Shown: one piece after another, positions 33,285-42,170 of the stretch | Layout of the letters: each line of letters starts with the position of its first letter | Position numbering within the stretch: position 1 is the first letter of the stretch | From: Streptomyces chartreusis NRRL 3882 | Lineage (GTDB): Bacteria; Actinomycetota; Actinomycetes; Streptomycetales; Streptomycetaceae | Direction: 5' to 3' | DNA length: 64,000 nucleotides | Assembly: GCF_900236475.1 (NCBI RefSeq) | Contig: NZ_LT963352.1 | Location: 372,001-436,000, forward strand | Notes under the pieces: model-generated | Databases searched by the model: none | Seen by the model: the letters and a program-made list of their open reading frames with translations, nothing else | What the model was told of the DNA's origin: nothing | Program-made: the position numbers and the translations under genes

Positions 33285-34589
33285 GTGGTCCAGACCAGTT
33301 CGCCGGAGAGGGAAACAGACGCCGGACCCACGTCGTCGGTCTCAGCTCCCTCGGCCCCCTCGGCCCCCGAATACGCGTCGTGGATCAGCCGGGACCGGTC
33401 CACCGACGCCGCGTCCCTGACGATGCGGCGGGAGGCCGCCGAACTCGTCGAGCGTGTGGTGGCGCACTACCGCGACAACACGACACACGAGGCGGACGGC
33501 CAGTGGACGGAACCCGTCGCCCATTACCTCGACGCCGACCGCTGGCAGCGCGAGACGGACGCCGTCCACCGCAGCGTTCCCCTGCCGCTCGCCATGTCCT
33601 GCGAGCTTCCCGGGCCGAACACCTACAAGGCGATCGACGTGCTCGGCATCCCCGTGCTGATCACCCGTGACCGTCAGGGCGCCGTGCACGCGATGATCAA
33701 CGCCTGCCGGCACCGGGGAGCCAAGCTCCTCGAACCCGGCTGCGGGGTGTCGAAGCGGCTCATCTGCCCGTACCACTCCTGGTCGTACGACCTCGCCGGA
33801 GAGCTGCGGGGCGTGTACGCCGAGAAGACCTTCGGCGAGGTCGCGCGCGAGGGCCGCAGCCTCGTCAGGCTGCCGGCCGGGGAGCGGGCGGGGATCGTCT
33901 TCGTCTCACTGGACCCGGCGGCCGAGCCCGACCTGGATGCCTGGCTGGGCGACCTCCAGCCCCTGCTGGAGGGCCTCCGGCTGGCGGAGTGCCACCACTA
34001 CTCCACCAGCGAGCTGACCAGTCCCAACTGGAAGGTCACCCTCGACGGGTACCTGGAGACGTACCACTTCGCCTCGCTGCACCCGAAGACGGTGTTCGAG
34101 ACGAACCTCTCGAACATGATGGCCCACGACACCTGGGGTCCCCACCAGCGCATCGCACCGGCCCTGCGTCCCATCGCGCAGGCGGTCGACCTGCCGCCGG
34201 ACCAGCGTGACCCCGGGGACTGCGTCGGGCCCATCTACTGGCTCTTCCCGGGCCTCGCGATCGCCGGCGGCTGGCGCCAGAAGATCGCCGTCTCCCTGGT
34301 GCTTCCCCGGACGGCCACCGAGTCGGTGACCCAGCAGATCATCCTGCTGCGGGAACCGGCGGTCACCGAGGAGGAACGCCGGGCTGCCGACCGGTTCGGC
34401 GAGTGGTTCCACGAGGTGGTCCGCGACGAGGACTACGCGACCACCTACGGAGTCCAGCAGGGCCTGCAGGCCCTCGACGGGACCGACTTCGTCTTCGGAC
34501 GCAACGAGCCCGGACTCCAGCACTTCCACCGCACCATTCACCGACACCTGGACAGTGGCGCCACAGCAGCCCCCAGAGCCGCCAGGTGA
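33285..34589 (+). CDS. Rieske non-haem iron oxygenase 1 (alpha subunit)
   Basis: 434 residues. The Rieske 2Fe-2S site is Cys141/His143 (CRHRGAK) with Cys161/His164 (CPYHSW). The mononuclear iron site is in GYLETYHFASLHPKT, with His261 and His266. It hydroxylates or oxygenates a substrate using electrons from a ferredoxin or reductase; candidates are encoded at 38816 and 49508. GTG 33285 is preceded by GTGAGGA. The N-terminal 30 residues are Ser/Pro-rich and probably disordered. Followed by an SDR and the swivel-domain protein. Confidence 0.88.
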   Translation: MVQTSSPERETDAGPTSSVSAPSAPSAPEYASWISRDRSTDAASLTMRREAAELVERVVAHYRDNTTHEADGQWTEPVAHYLDADRWQRETDAVHRSVPLPLAMSCELPGPNTYKAIDVLGIPVLITRDRQGAVHAMINACRHRGAKLLEPGCGVSKRLICPYHSWSYDLAGELRGVYAEKTFGEVAREGRSLVRLPAGERAGIVFVSLDPAAEPDLDAWLGDLQPLLEGLRLAECHHYSTSELTSPNWKVTLDGYLETYHFASLHPKTVFETNLSNMMAHDTWGPHQRIAPALRPIAQAVDLPPDQRDPGDCVGPIYWLFPGLAIAGGWRQKIAVSLVLPRTATESVTQQIILLREPAVTEEERRAADRFGEWFHEVVRDEDYATTYGVQQGLQALDGTDFVFGRNEPGLQHFHRTIHRHLDSGATAAPRAAR

Positions 34590-34618
34590 GCAACCAACAA
34601 CACTCGCGGGAGAACACC

Positions 34619-35410
34619 ATGGTGGCTACGGGCAGCCTCGACGGACGTGTCGCGGTGATCACGGGCAGCACGCGCAGCATCGGCCGCGCCATCGCCGAGG
34701 CCTTCCTGGCCGACGGCGCCACGGTCGTCGTCAGCGGCCGTTCCGAGGTCAAGGGCAAGCAGGCCCTGGAGGAGATGGACGCCGGGGACCGGGCCGTCTT
34801 CCACCCCTGCGACGCGGGCCGCCAGGAGGACATCGAGGGCCTCGCCGACTTCGCCGCGGAGCGCTTCGGCCGGCTCGACATCTGGGTCAACAACGCCGGC
34901 GGCAGCTCCGGCTTCGCCCCGATCCACCAGCTCAGCGACGAGGCGTGGCACGACGCCCTCAAGCTCAACGTCAACAACTACTTCTACGGCACCCGCCGCG
35001 CGCTGCCGGCGATGCTGGAGAACGGCTGGGGCCGCATCATCAACATCTCGTCGGTCGAGGGCAAGCAGGCCAACAAGCCCGGGATCAGCCACTACATCAC
35101 CAACAAGCACGCCATCCACGGGCTCACCAAGGCGACGGCTTTCGAGTACGGCACGCAGGGAGTCACCTGCAACGCCATCTGCCCCGGCGCCGTCGACACC
35201 GACCTGATGCGTGCCGCGGGGCCGGCCGCCGCCGAGGCCGAGGGCATCGGCTACGAGGAATGGCTGAGCCGCTTCGCCGAGCACGCCGCCACCAAGAAGA
35301 TCACCACGGTGGAGCAGATCGCGGCGGTCGCCTCGCTGCTCGCGAGCGAGGCGGGGGCGGGCATCACCGGCACGCTGATCAGCGTCGACGGCGGAACAGC
35401 GCAGTGGTAG
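34619..35410 (+). CDS. Short-chain dehydrogenase/reductase 1
   Basis: 263 residues, classical SDR: coenzyme turn TGSTRSIG, NNAG at 91-94, catalytic Ser near 144, Tyr159 and Lys163 (HYITNKH). The Asp/Arg pattern after strand 2 (VSGRSEVKG) suggests NADP is possible. It probably oxidises an alcohol made by the preceding Rieske oxygenase. Start ATG 34619 with GGGAGA upstream. Confidence 0.88.
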   Translation: MVATGSLDGRVAVITGSTRSIGRAIAEAFLADGATVVVSGRSEVKGKQALEEMDAGDRAVFHPCDAGRQEDIEGLADFAAERFGRLDIWVNNAGGSSGFAPIHQLSDEAWHDALKLNVNNYFYGTRRALPAMLENGWGRIINISSVEGKQANKPGISHYITNKHAIHGLTKATAFEYGTQGVTCNAICPGAVDTDLMRAAGPAAAEAEGIGYEEWLSRFAEHAATKKITTVEQIAAVASLLASEAGAGITGTLISVDGGTAQW

Positions 35411-35441
35411 GCGCGGGTACGGACAGCGGGAGACCTCGGTC

Positions 35442-37178
35442 ATGAAGAGCTGGATCACGGACTGGCAGCGCAGTGAGCGGCTGCCGCACTACACGCGGGC
35501 CAATGCGGGCGAGACGCTGCCGGACCCCGCCAGCCCGCTGGGCTGGACCCTGGTCTGGGGGCGGGGCCTGCAGGGCTGGCGTCGCGGCTTCGTCGGGTTC
35601 GGCATCTACAGCGAGGAGGAGGTAGCCGGCCCCCGGCCCCCGTTCGTCGGCATGTTCGGCGGCCACTTCTACCTCAATCTGTCCCACATGCGGCTGTTCG
35701 GCATCCGCATGGGCCAGACCGCGGACCAGATCGACGCGGCCTTCGTCGGACAGCGCTCCGACACGCCGGTGTACCTCGCGCACCCGGACGACCAGGACGA
35801 GGAGCTGACCGCCAAGGCGGGCGCGACGCTCCAGCGGATGCTCGGCCAGACCACCTTCCCGGAGGCCGACGTTGACCGGGAGCGGCTGCGCGCCCTGCGG
35901 CGCTCGCGACCCGGCCTGACGCGGCTGTCCGACGCCGAACTCGTGGCGCACGCACGGTCGTTGCTGGACGAGGTGGAGACGACGTTCCAGCGGCACGTCG
36001 AGTCGTCGCTGCCCGCGTCCGTCGGACCGGCGATCCTCGGCCCGCTGTGCGCGAGCGTGGACCGCCCCGGCGCCATGCTCGACCTCATCGGCGGTCTCGG
36101 GGACGTCGACTCCGCCTCCCCCTCGGCCGGGCTGTGGACGCTGTCCCGGCAGGTGGCGGCCTCGGCCGAACTGAGCGCGCTGTTCGACCGGGGTCCGGCC
36201 GCGGTGGAGCGGGCGCTCGACGGGGCGAGCGGGGACGTGAAGGCGTTCCGTGACGCCTTCGAGGAGTTCCTGGCGGAGTCCGGCGACCGCGGCCCCAACG
36301 AGTGGGACATCCACGCGTTGTCCTGGGAGGCGGCGCCCGTCCAGGCGCTGGCCCTGGTCGACCGGATCCGGCGCAGTCCCGACGACGACTCGCCGGCCGC
36401 CCGCCGGAAACGGCTCACCGAGGGGCGCGAGCGGACGGCGCGGGAGATCAGAGGCGCACTGCCCGAGGACGCGCAGCCGATGTTCGACGCCGGGATGCAC
36501 GCCTCCCAGGTGTGGATCCCGGCCCGCGAGCGCACGAAGGCGAACTGCGTCACGGTCGTCAACGAGATCCGCATGGCCGTACGGGAGCTCGGCCGCCGGG
36601 GCGTCGAGGCGGGGCTCTTCGCCCGGCCCGAGGACGTGATGATGCTGCTGGACACCGAACTCGACGAGTATGTCGCCGCCCCGGAATCCTTCGGCCCCGT
36701 CATCGCGCGGCGGCTGGAGGAGTACGCGGGCCTGCACGAACTGGAACCGCCGTTCTTCGTCGCCGACGACGCGCAGACCGAGATCGACACCTGGCCGCGC
36801 CGCGCCGGGGAACGGGCCGAGGCGGCCGTCGAGGGCGATGTGCTCGGCGGTGTGGGCGGCAGCCACGGCACGTGCACCGGCACGGTGCGGGTGGTCACCG
36901 ACCCGGCCTCGTGCGAGGCGCTGGAGCCCGGCGAGGTGCTGGTCGCGCCGATCACGGACGCGGCCTGGACCCCGCTGTTCCTGGTCGCCGGAGCCGCCGT
37001 CGTGGACGTGGGCGCGCTCAACAGCCATGCCGTGGTGGTCTGCCGTGAGCTGGGCATCCCGGCCGTGATCTCCGTCGAGGGCGGGACGCGACGGCTGCGG
37101 GACGGCATGGTGGTCACGGTCGACGGTGACCGGGGCACGGTCACCGTCGACAGCGTGCCGACCACGCCCGGAGTCTGA
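35442..37178 (+). CDS. PEP-utilising swivel-domain protein lacking ATP-grasp and PEP-binding domains
   Basis: 578 residues. The C-terminus (about 480-570) is a phosphohistidine swivel domain with GALNSHAVVVCRELGIPAV and the closing DGMVVTVDGDRGTVTV. The long N-terminal part resembles the linker region of rifampin phosphotransferase-like proteins (TRANAGETLPDPASPLGW; RERTKANCVTVVNEIRMAVR). Neither the ATP-grasp nor the PEP/pyruvate barrel is present, so the His would have to be charged by another protein. The PPDK-like enzyme at 22260 is the obvious candidate. Lies 31 bp after the SDR gene in the same run. Confidence 0.8.
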   Translation: MKSWITDWQRSERLPHYTRANAGETLPDPASPLGWTLVWGRGLQGWRRGFVGFGIYSEEEVAGPRPPFVGMFGGHFYLNLSHMRLFGIRMGQTADQIDAAFVGQRSDTPVYLAHPDDQDEELTAKAGATLQRMLGQTTFPEADVDRERLRALRRSRPGLTRLSDAELVAHARSLLDEVETTFQRHVESSLPASVGPAILGPLCASVDRPGAMLDLIGGLGDVDSASPSAGLWTLSRQVAASAELSALFDRGPAAVERALDGASGDVKAFRDAFEEFLAESGDRGPNEWDIHALSWEAAPVQALALVDRIRRSPDDDSPAARRKRLTEGRERTAREIRGALPEDAQPMFDAGMHASQVWIPARERTKANCVTVVNEIRMAVRELGRRGVEAGLFARPEDVMMLLDTELDEYVAAPESFGPVIARRLEEYAGLHELEPPFFVADDAQTEIDTWPRRAGERAEAAVEGDVLGGVGGSHGTCTGTVRVVTDPASCEALEPGEVLVAPITDAAWTPLFLVAGAAVVDVGALNSHAVVVCRELGIPAVISVEGGTRRLRDGMVVTVDGDRGTVTVDSVPTTPGV

Positions 37179-37184
37179 GAAACG

Positions 37185-37225
37185 CGTGGGCCCGCCGCTC
37201 CCGTGGCGGGGGCGGCGGGCCCACG
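37185..37225. terminator. Strong intrinsic hairpin after the swivel-domain gene
   Basis: Perfect 14-bp arms (37185-37198 and 37212-37225) around a 13-nt loop, 7 bp after the stop of the swivel-domain gene. It separates that transcript from the small monooxygenase gene. Confidence 0.7.
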
Positions 37226-37250
37226 GCCATGACCGCGAAGGGAACACGCC

Positions 37251-37565
37251 ATGGCAGAGGAAATCATCGTCGCGGGCTGGATGGACTACGAGGCCGGCGA
37301 TCGCGACAGGGTGCTGGGACATCTGGTCGTGCTGGGAGACCGGACCCGTGAGGAGGAGCCGGGCTGCCTGGACTACGCGATGACCGCGGACCCGGGCAGC
37401 GAACAGCGGATCCGTGTGTACGAGCGGTGGGCCTCCCGGCAAGCCCTCGACGAGCACTTCGCCACGCCGCACATCAAGGAGTTCCGGGCGGCCGTGGCCG
37501 GGATCACGCGGGTCGGGGTCTGCCTGGAGGCCCACACCGTGGCCTCGTCACGACCCATGCGCTGA
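37251..37565 (+). CDS. Antibiotic-biosynthesis-monooxygenase (ABM) domain protein
   Basis: 104 residues with the ferredoxin-like ABM fold (EEEPGCLDYAMTADPGSEQR; VYERWASRQALDEHFATPHI). Family members are cofactor-free quinol monooxygenases or haem-degrading enzymes, and some only bind ligands. Its end overlaps the convergent MDR gene by 18 bp. Confidence 0.82.
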   Translation: MAEEIIVAGWMDYEAGDRDRVLGHLVVLGDRTREEEPGCLDYAMTADPGSEQRIRVYERWASRQALDEHFATPHIKEFRAAVAGITRVGVCLEAHTVASSRPMR

Positions 37566-38588
37566 CTCCCCCAACCGGACCAGCATCTTGCCGACGTTGC
37601 CGCCGCCCAGCAGGGACAGCAGCGCTCCCGCGGCGTTCTCCAGGCCGTCGACGACCGTCTCGCGCGCGGTGATCCGGCCCTCGGCGAGCCAGCCGGCGAC
37701 CCGTTGCTCGAACTCCGTCCGCAGGTCCTCGTGGTCGCGGACGATGAACCCGCAGAGTGTCAGCCGCTTGAGGACCGCCTGGATCAACTGGTTGATGTCC
37801 ACGGTCCGCCCCTCGCCGCCGAACTGCGACATCATGCCGCACAGGGCGACCCGGCCACCGGTGCGCAGTGCGTGCAGAGCCGCGGCGAACTGTTCGCCGC
37901 CGACGTTGTCGAAGTAGACGTCGATGCCGTCGGGTGCCAGCCGGGCCAGCGCGTCGCGCACCGGCTCGGCACGGTAGTCCGCGGCCGCGTCGTAGCCGAA
38001 CTCCTTCACCAGGAGGGCGCACTTGTCCGGCCCTCCGGCGGTCCCGATGACGCGGACCGCGCCCAGCAGGCGCGCGAACTGGCCGGCGGCGGTGCCGACG
38101 GCGCCGGCCGCCGCCGACACGAAGACGGTGTCGCCCGGACGCAGGTGCGCGATACGGGTCAGGCCGACGTACGCGGTGAAACCGGTCTGGCCGAGCAGGC
38201 CCAACCAGGTGGGCAGCGGCGCGACGTCCGGGTCGATGCGGCCGGCGCCGTCGACGGCCACCGCGTCGAGCACCGCCCGTTCCCGCCAGCCGAGCTGATG
38301 GCGTACGTACGTGCCCGGCGGCACCGAGGCGCAGCGGCTCTCCTCCACGACACCGAGGGCGCGGCCGTCGAGCGGCGAGCCCGGGGTGAAGTTGTGCGTG
38401 TAGTGCTTCTCGGTGGTCGACAGCCGCCCGCGCATGGACGGGTCGACGCTCATGTAGAGGTTGCGCACGAGCACCTGCCCCTCCCCCAGGGGTGGCAACG
38501 GGTGCTCCTCGACGGCGAAGTCACGGGGGAGCGGTTCTCCGTCGGGTCGGCGCACCAGACAGACCACCCGGGTCGTACGGGGCGTCAC
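37548..38588 (-). CDS. Zinc-free MDR NADP-dependent oxidoreductase
   Basis: 346 residues of the leukotriene B4 dehydrogenase/2-alkenal reductase group. No zinc-binding Cys pattern is present; NLYMSVDPSMRGRL, the Rossmann turn SAAAGAVGTAAGQ and YFDNVGGEQF are typical. It would reduce an activated C=C bond with NADPH. Last gene of the minus-strand Rieske 2 operon, 4 bp after the 71-residue gene. Confidence 0.88.
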   Translation of the reverse strand: MTPRTTRVVCLVRRPDGEPLPRDFAVEEHPLPPLGEGQVLVRNLYMSVDPSMRGRLSTTEKHYTHNFTPGSPLDGRALGVVEESRCASVPPGTYVRHQLGWRERAVLDAVAVDGAGRIDPDVAPLPTWLGLLGQTGFTAYVGLTRIAHLRPGDTVFVSAAAGAVGTAAGQFARLLGAVRVIGTAGGPDKCALLVKEFGYDAAADYRAEPVRDALARLAPDGIDVYFDNVGGEQFAAALHALRTGGRVALCGMMSQFGGEGRTVDINQLIQAVLKRLTLCGFIVRDHEDLRTEFEQRVAGWLAEGRITARETVVDGLENAAGALLSLLGGGNVGKMLVRLGESAHGS

Positions 38589-38592
38589 GGGA

Positions 38593-38808
38593 TCACTCCT
38601 CCGGCTGCCGGGACGTACGCCGCCGGGCGAGGCGGCCGACCCAGCCGGCCATCTGGAGGTCGGCGTGCCGTAGTTCGCCCGACTGCCACCGGGCCTGGAA
38701 GTCGAAGACGCCCTGCAGGCCTGTCCTCGGGTCGGTCACCTCGACCAGCCCGTCCTCCGTGAGCCGGTAGACATGCCCGGTCAGAGGGTGGATCACTTGC
38801 TTGGACAT
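38593..38808 (-). CDS. Small protein of the Rieske 2 operon (71 residues)
   Basis: A 71-residue acidic N-terminus/basic C-terminus protein with no known domain (starts SKQVIHPLTGHVYRL; contains LQGVFDFQARW). GAGG precedes the ATG. It is held tightly between the ferredoxin and MDR genes, so it is very likely real and may be an accessory subunit or substrate-binding helper of the oxygenase system. Function unknown. Confidence 0.65.
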   Translation of the reverse strand: MSKQVIHPLTGHVYRLTEDGLVEVTDPRTGLQGVFDFQARWQSGELRHADLQMAGWVGRLARRRTSRQPEE

Positions 38809-38815
38809 GGGAGCC

Positions 38816-39142
38816 TCACTCCTGCACTCGGCGGCGCACGCCGCGCTTGGTCACGGTCACCGGGCCCTCGACCAGGAGCCGGCAGGCGAGCCGGGTCAGG
38901 CCGTCCACCGGCTTGCGCAGGGCCTCGATGCCCTCGCGTTCCAGCGGGCCCACGGGGGAACAGTTCTCGGCGCCCTCCTCGACCTGGACGAAGCAGGTAC
39001 GGCAGGTGCCCTTGCCGCCGCAGACGGTGGGCCAGCGGTAGCCGAGCCGCCGGGCGGCGGTGAACAGGTCCTCGCCGTCGAGGACTTCGAGCTCGACGCC
39101 GGAGGGTCTGACCGCCACCCGGTGGGTCACCTGCTCATCCAC
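38816..39142 (-). CDS. 2Fe-2S ferredoxin (adrenodoxin-like spacing)
   Basis: 108 residues. Cluster ligands Cys41, Cys47, Cys50 and Cys87 follow C-x5-C-x2-C-x36-C, the vertebrate/adrenodoxin type of spacing. It should feed electrons to the Rieske oxygenase encoded directly upstream, whose 3' end overlaps it by 16 bp. Its reductase is not in this operon; the reductase at 49508 or a housekeeping enzyme could serve. Confidence 0.88.
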   Translation of the reverse strand: MDEQVTHRVAVRPSGVELEVLDGEDLFTAARRLGYRWPTVCGGKGTCRTCFVQVEEGAENCSPVGPLEREGIEALRKPVDGLTRLACRLLVEGPVTVTKRGVRRRVQE

Positions 39143-40536
39143 CGGTCGAGCGTCCGGTTGAAGTGGCGGATGCGGCTCTCCTGGTAGTTCGCCAGGGTGA
39201 TGCCCGGCTTGCGCATCGCCTTGAGGCCCTGCTGGACGTAGGGCAGGTTCTCGCAGTCCTGGTCGAAGACGGGGCCGAGGACGCCGAGTTCGGGGATGTC
39301 GGCGAAGAGCATGTCCTCGGGCACCCAGCGGATCTTCGCCGGGGGCGGCGTCTCGCCGGGCTGCTTCGGGGACGACATGAAGATGATCTCGGCGGTGCAG
39401 GAGTCGGGGTCGAGGCCGTTGGGCCGGAACCGGTAGATGATGTTCGACTTGGCGCCGCCCCAGGGGTTGAAATTGGGGAACAGCAAGTAGTTGATGGCGT
39501 CGAGCAGCTCGGTGTCCGGGGTCTCCGAGAAGTCCTGGTGCGAGGTGGCCGCGAGTTGCTCGCGCATCCGCGCGGCGAGGACCTGGCGGGCGGTGCCACC
39601 GGGCGGGATCGCCGGCAGTTCGTCACCCTCCCGCATGACCAGGTCACGGCCCTGGGCGGCGGCATAGAACGCACGCGAGTCGTAGAAGGTCTCCAGAACG
39701 TCCTCCTCCGTGACCGAGTCCGCCACGTGCGGGCTGGGCGCGCCCTGGATGTTGATCATCCGGTTCCAGTTCGGCTGGTCCGCCATGACGTCGTACTGCG
39801 AGTTGGCGTCGGCGAGCCACGGCAGCATCTGCGGGTGCGTGGCGATCACGTGGAAGGACTCGATGAACGCGTCCTGTGCGATCTTCCAGTTGCAGGGCAG
39901 CACCTTGCCGATGTGCAGCGACTTGTAGCGGTTCTCCAGCGGCCAGATGTAGTAGTCGTCGAAGGTGCCGCGGTAGCTGTCGAAGGACTCGGCGTACGGG
40001 TCCATGTTGATGAAGACGAAGCCCCGCCAGGTGGCCACCTGCGCCTCGGGGAGCGCGAACTTCTCCGGGGTGACGTGCGGGAAGTCCCAGGCACAGGGCG
40101 GGGTCTGCATCGTGCCGTCGAGGTTCCAGGCGAAGCCGTGGAACGAGCAGCGGAACTCGCTGACGTTGCCGCCGCCGGTGCGCAGTTTGCGTCCGCGGTG
40201 CAGGCAGACGTTGACGAAGGCACGGATCTCGCCGGGGGCCGTGCGGACGACGATGAGGGAGTCGTCGCCGATCTCGTAGACCTCGTGGTCGCCGACCTCG
40301 GGGATCTCGCTCTCCAGGCAGGCGAACTGCCAGACGCGCCGCCACACCTGCCGCATCTCGCGCTCGGCCCACTCTCGGGAGGTGAAGCGGGCGGTGTCGA
40401 TGTCCTCGCTGCCGAGGTAGTCGTTGCGCTCGTACCTCAGGGCGGGGGGAACGGGGCGGCTGTCCTGGTCGAGGTAGTCCTGGACGCTGGGCCCGGGGCA
40501 CCGCGCCGTGGCCGGCTCCGACGATTCGTCCATCAT
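39127..40536 (-). CDS. Rieske non-haem iron oxygenase 2 (alpha subunit)
   Basis: 469 residues. Rieske ligands: Cys111/His113 (CLHRGRK) and Cys130/His133 (CSFHGF). Mononuclear iron: His229 and His234 in DAFIESFHVIATHPQ. The catalytic domain is long and unlike that of oxygenase 1, so the two act on different substrates or positions. GGAGGAG precedes the double ATG at 40536/40533. It heads an operon with ferredoxin, a 71-residue protein and MDR reductase; operator site D is 16 bp upstream. Confidence 0.88.
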   Translation of the reverse strand: MMDESSEPATARCPGPSVQDYLDQDSRPVPPALRYERNDYLGSEDIDTARFTSREWAEREMRQVWRRVWQFACLESEIPEVGDHEVYEIGDDSLIVVRTAPGEIRAFVNVCLHRGRKLRTGGGNVSEFRCSFHGFAWNLDGTMQTPPCAWDFPHVTPEKFALPEAQVATWRGFVFINMDPYAESFDSYRGTFDDYYIWPLENRYKSLHIGKVLPCNWKIAQDAFIESFHVIATHPQMLPWLADANSQYDVMADQPNWNRMINIQGAPSPHVADSVTEEDVLETFYDSRAFYAAAQGRDLVMREGDELPAIPPGGTARQVLAARMREQLAATSHQDFSETPDTELLDAINYLLFPNFNPWGGAKSNIIYRFRPNGLDPDSCTAEIIFMSSPKQPGETPPPAKIRWVPEDMLFADIPELGVLGPVFDQDCENLPYVQQGLKAMRKPGITLANYQESRIRHFNRTLDRWMSR

Positions 40537-40551
40537 CTCTCCTCCGGCAGA

Positions 40552-40572
40552 AACTTTAGAGTGAGTGTAGTT
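40552..40572. promoter_or_regulatory. Operator site D upstream of Rieske 2
   Basis: AACT (40552-40555) and AGTT (40569-40572) arms with 13 bp between, the same geometry as sites A-C but without the inner G/C pair. Position just before the ribosome site of the Rieske 2 gene fits repression. Confidence 0.4.
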
Positions 40573-40854
40573 ACCGGTTGCGCCCGGGAGCAACACTCAC
40601 GCCGGTGGACGACCTCCACACCATCCGAGGCCACGCGCTTTCCTGCGGTTGTTTCGGAATTTCTTGTGGCACCCCTCTCCCCAAGCCCACTGAGGCGTGT
40701 CACACTCCGACCCACCTGAAGCTGTAGTGCCTCATAAGTTTCTCCGAATAGATCCGTCTGACCGGAGCCGACCGCCGCGGACGCGGAAGGCGACGCGAGT
40801 CGCGGCAGCGCAGGCGTCACAGCGGTGCCACTCCGGCCGCCAGCTGGACGCCGG
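40573..40854. other. Intergenic stretch with no gene
   Basis: No supported coding region, RNA or terminator is seen between operator site D and the permease remnant. The frames here show no domain and no ribosome site. It contains AT-richer patches near 40720-40750 that may hold promoters. Confidence 0.4.
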
Positions 40855-41099
40855 ATCAACGCCGACGCGGCCCGGCTGCAAGGGGCGCGCACCGACCGGC
40901 TGCGCCTTCGCGCCCTGGTGGCCTCCGCGCTGCTGTCCGGTGTCGCCGGCTGTCGGCCTACGCCGCCGCCTTCGTCGGGGCGACCCAGTTGCGCGCGGGC
41001 CGCTTCAACGCCCGGGGCACGGCCCTCGCAGTCCTCAGGCTCGGCACCGGCATCACCGGGCTCGGGCTGGCCACCAGAACAACCGACAAGGAGACCTGA
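40855..41099 (+). pseudogene. Remnant of an RbsC-like sugar ABC permease
   Basis: Two pieces in different frames together look like the C-terminal third of a ribose-type ABC permease. The first (from 40855) reads INADAARLQGARTDRLRLRA followed by LVASALLSGVAG. After a frame change near 40953 the second reads YAAAFVGATQLRAGRFNARG and ends GTGITGLGLATR before a TGA at 41097. The middle of the permease is missing and no start exists, so it is inactive. Its stop overlaps the start of the alcohol dehydrogenase gene, suggesting that gene once followed a transporter. Confidence 0.6.
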
Positions 41100-42145
41100 T
41101 GATGAAGGCTGTTCAGTACCGGCGGGTGGGGCACGCCCCCGAGGTCGTGGACGTGCCGGTGCCCGAACCCGGCCCGGGCCAGGTGCTGTTGCAGGTGACG
41201 GCGGCGGGGCTCTGCCACTCCGATCTGGCCGTGATGGGCTGGCCCGAGGAGCAGTTCCCCTACGCGCTGCCGATGACACTCGGTCACGAGGGCGTCGGCA
41301 CGGTGGCCGCGCTGGGCGCCGGTGTCACCGCCGTGACCGAGGGCGAGGCGGTGGCGGTGTACGGCCCGTGGGGCTGCGGGCGCTGCCACCCGTGCGCCGA
41401 AGGCAAGGAGAACTGCTGTCCGCACGCCGCCGGACTCGGCATCCTGCCGCCCGGGCTCGGTTCCCCCGGCGCCCTGGCGGAGTACGTGCTGGTGGACTCG
41501 CCCGGCCACCTGGTCCCGCTGAACGGACTCGACCCCGTGCAGGCCGCGCCCCTGACGGACGCCGGGCTGACCCCCTATCACGCGATCCGCGGATCGCTGC
41601 CGAAGCTGCCGCCCGGCAGCACGGCGGTGGTGATCGGCGTCGGCGGTCTGGGGCATCTCGCCGTGCAACTGTTGCGCGCGCTGTCCCCGGCCCGGGTGGT
41701 CGCGCTCGACGTGAGCAAGGAGAAGCTCACGCTGGCACATGACGTCGGCGCCCACGAGACGCTCCTCTCCGACGGCGAGGCGGCCGCACGGATCCGGGAG
41801 CTCACCGGCGGTACGGGAGCGGAGGTCGTCCTGGACTTCGTCGGAGCCGAGACGACCCTGGCGGTGGCCGCCGCGTCGGTGGCGGTGGCGGGCGACGTCA
41901 CTGTCGTCGGCCTCGGCGGGGGCACGCTGGCCGTCGGCTTCGGGGGCGGCCTGCCGTTCGAGGTCTCGGCCTCCTTCCCCTACTGGGGCAGCCGGACGGA
42001 GCTGATGGAGGTCCTGGAACTGGCGCGGCAGGGTCTCGTGTCCTGTCACGTCGAGACCTTCACGCTGGAACAGGCGCCCGAGGCGTACGAGCGCCTGCAC
42101 GCCGGGGAGATCAACGGCCGCGCGGTGATACTGCCGCACGCCTGA
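41099..42145 (+). CDS. Zinc-dependent alcohol dehydrogenase
   Basis: 348 residues of the MDR family. Catalytic zinc ligands include Cys39 and His63 with Glu64 (TLGHEG); the structural-zinc cysteines are in WGCGRCHPCAEGKENCC. The Rossmann turn is GVGGLGHLAVQ. It oxidises an alcohol or reduces an aldehyde with NAD(P). AAGGAG precedes the ATG; ATG 41102 is equally possible. Its start overlaps the stop of the permease remnant (TGATG). Confidence 0.9.
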   Translation: MMKAVQYRRVGHAPEVVDVPVPEPGPGQVLLQVTAAGLCHSDLAVMGWPEEQFPYALPMTLGHEGVGTVAALGAGVTAVTEGEAVAVYGPWGCGRCHPCAEGKENCCPHAAGLGILPPGLGSPGALAEYVLVDSPGHLVPLNGLDPVQAAPLTDAGLTPYHAIRGSLPKLPPGSTAVVIGVGGLGHLAVQLLRALSPARVVALDVSKEKLTLAHDVGAHETLLSDGEAAARIRELTGGTGAEVVLDFVGAETTLAVAAASVAVAGDVTVVGLGGGTLAVGFGGGLPFEVSASFPYWGSRTELMEVLELARQGLVSCHVETFTLEQAPEAYERLHAGEINGRAVILPHA

Positions 42146-42170
42146 GCGAAAGCAGCGGCCCCTGGCCCGC

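Noticed and set aside
42146..42170. GC-rich possible hairpin between the alcohol dehydrogenase and DUF4328 genes
   Set aside because: Pairing is interrupted and short compared with the clear terminators elsewhere in the window.
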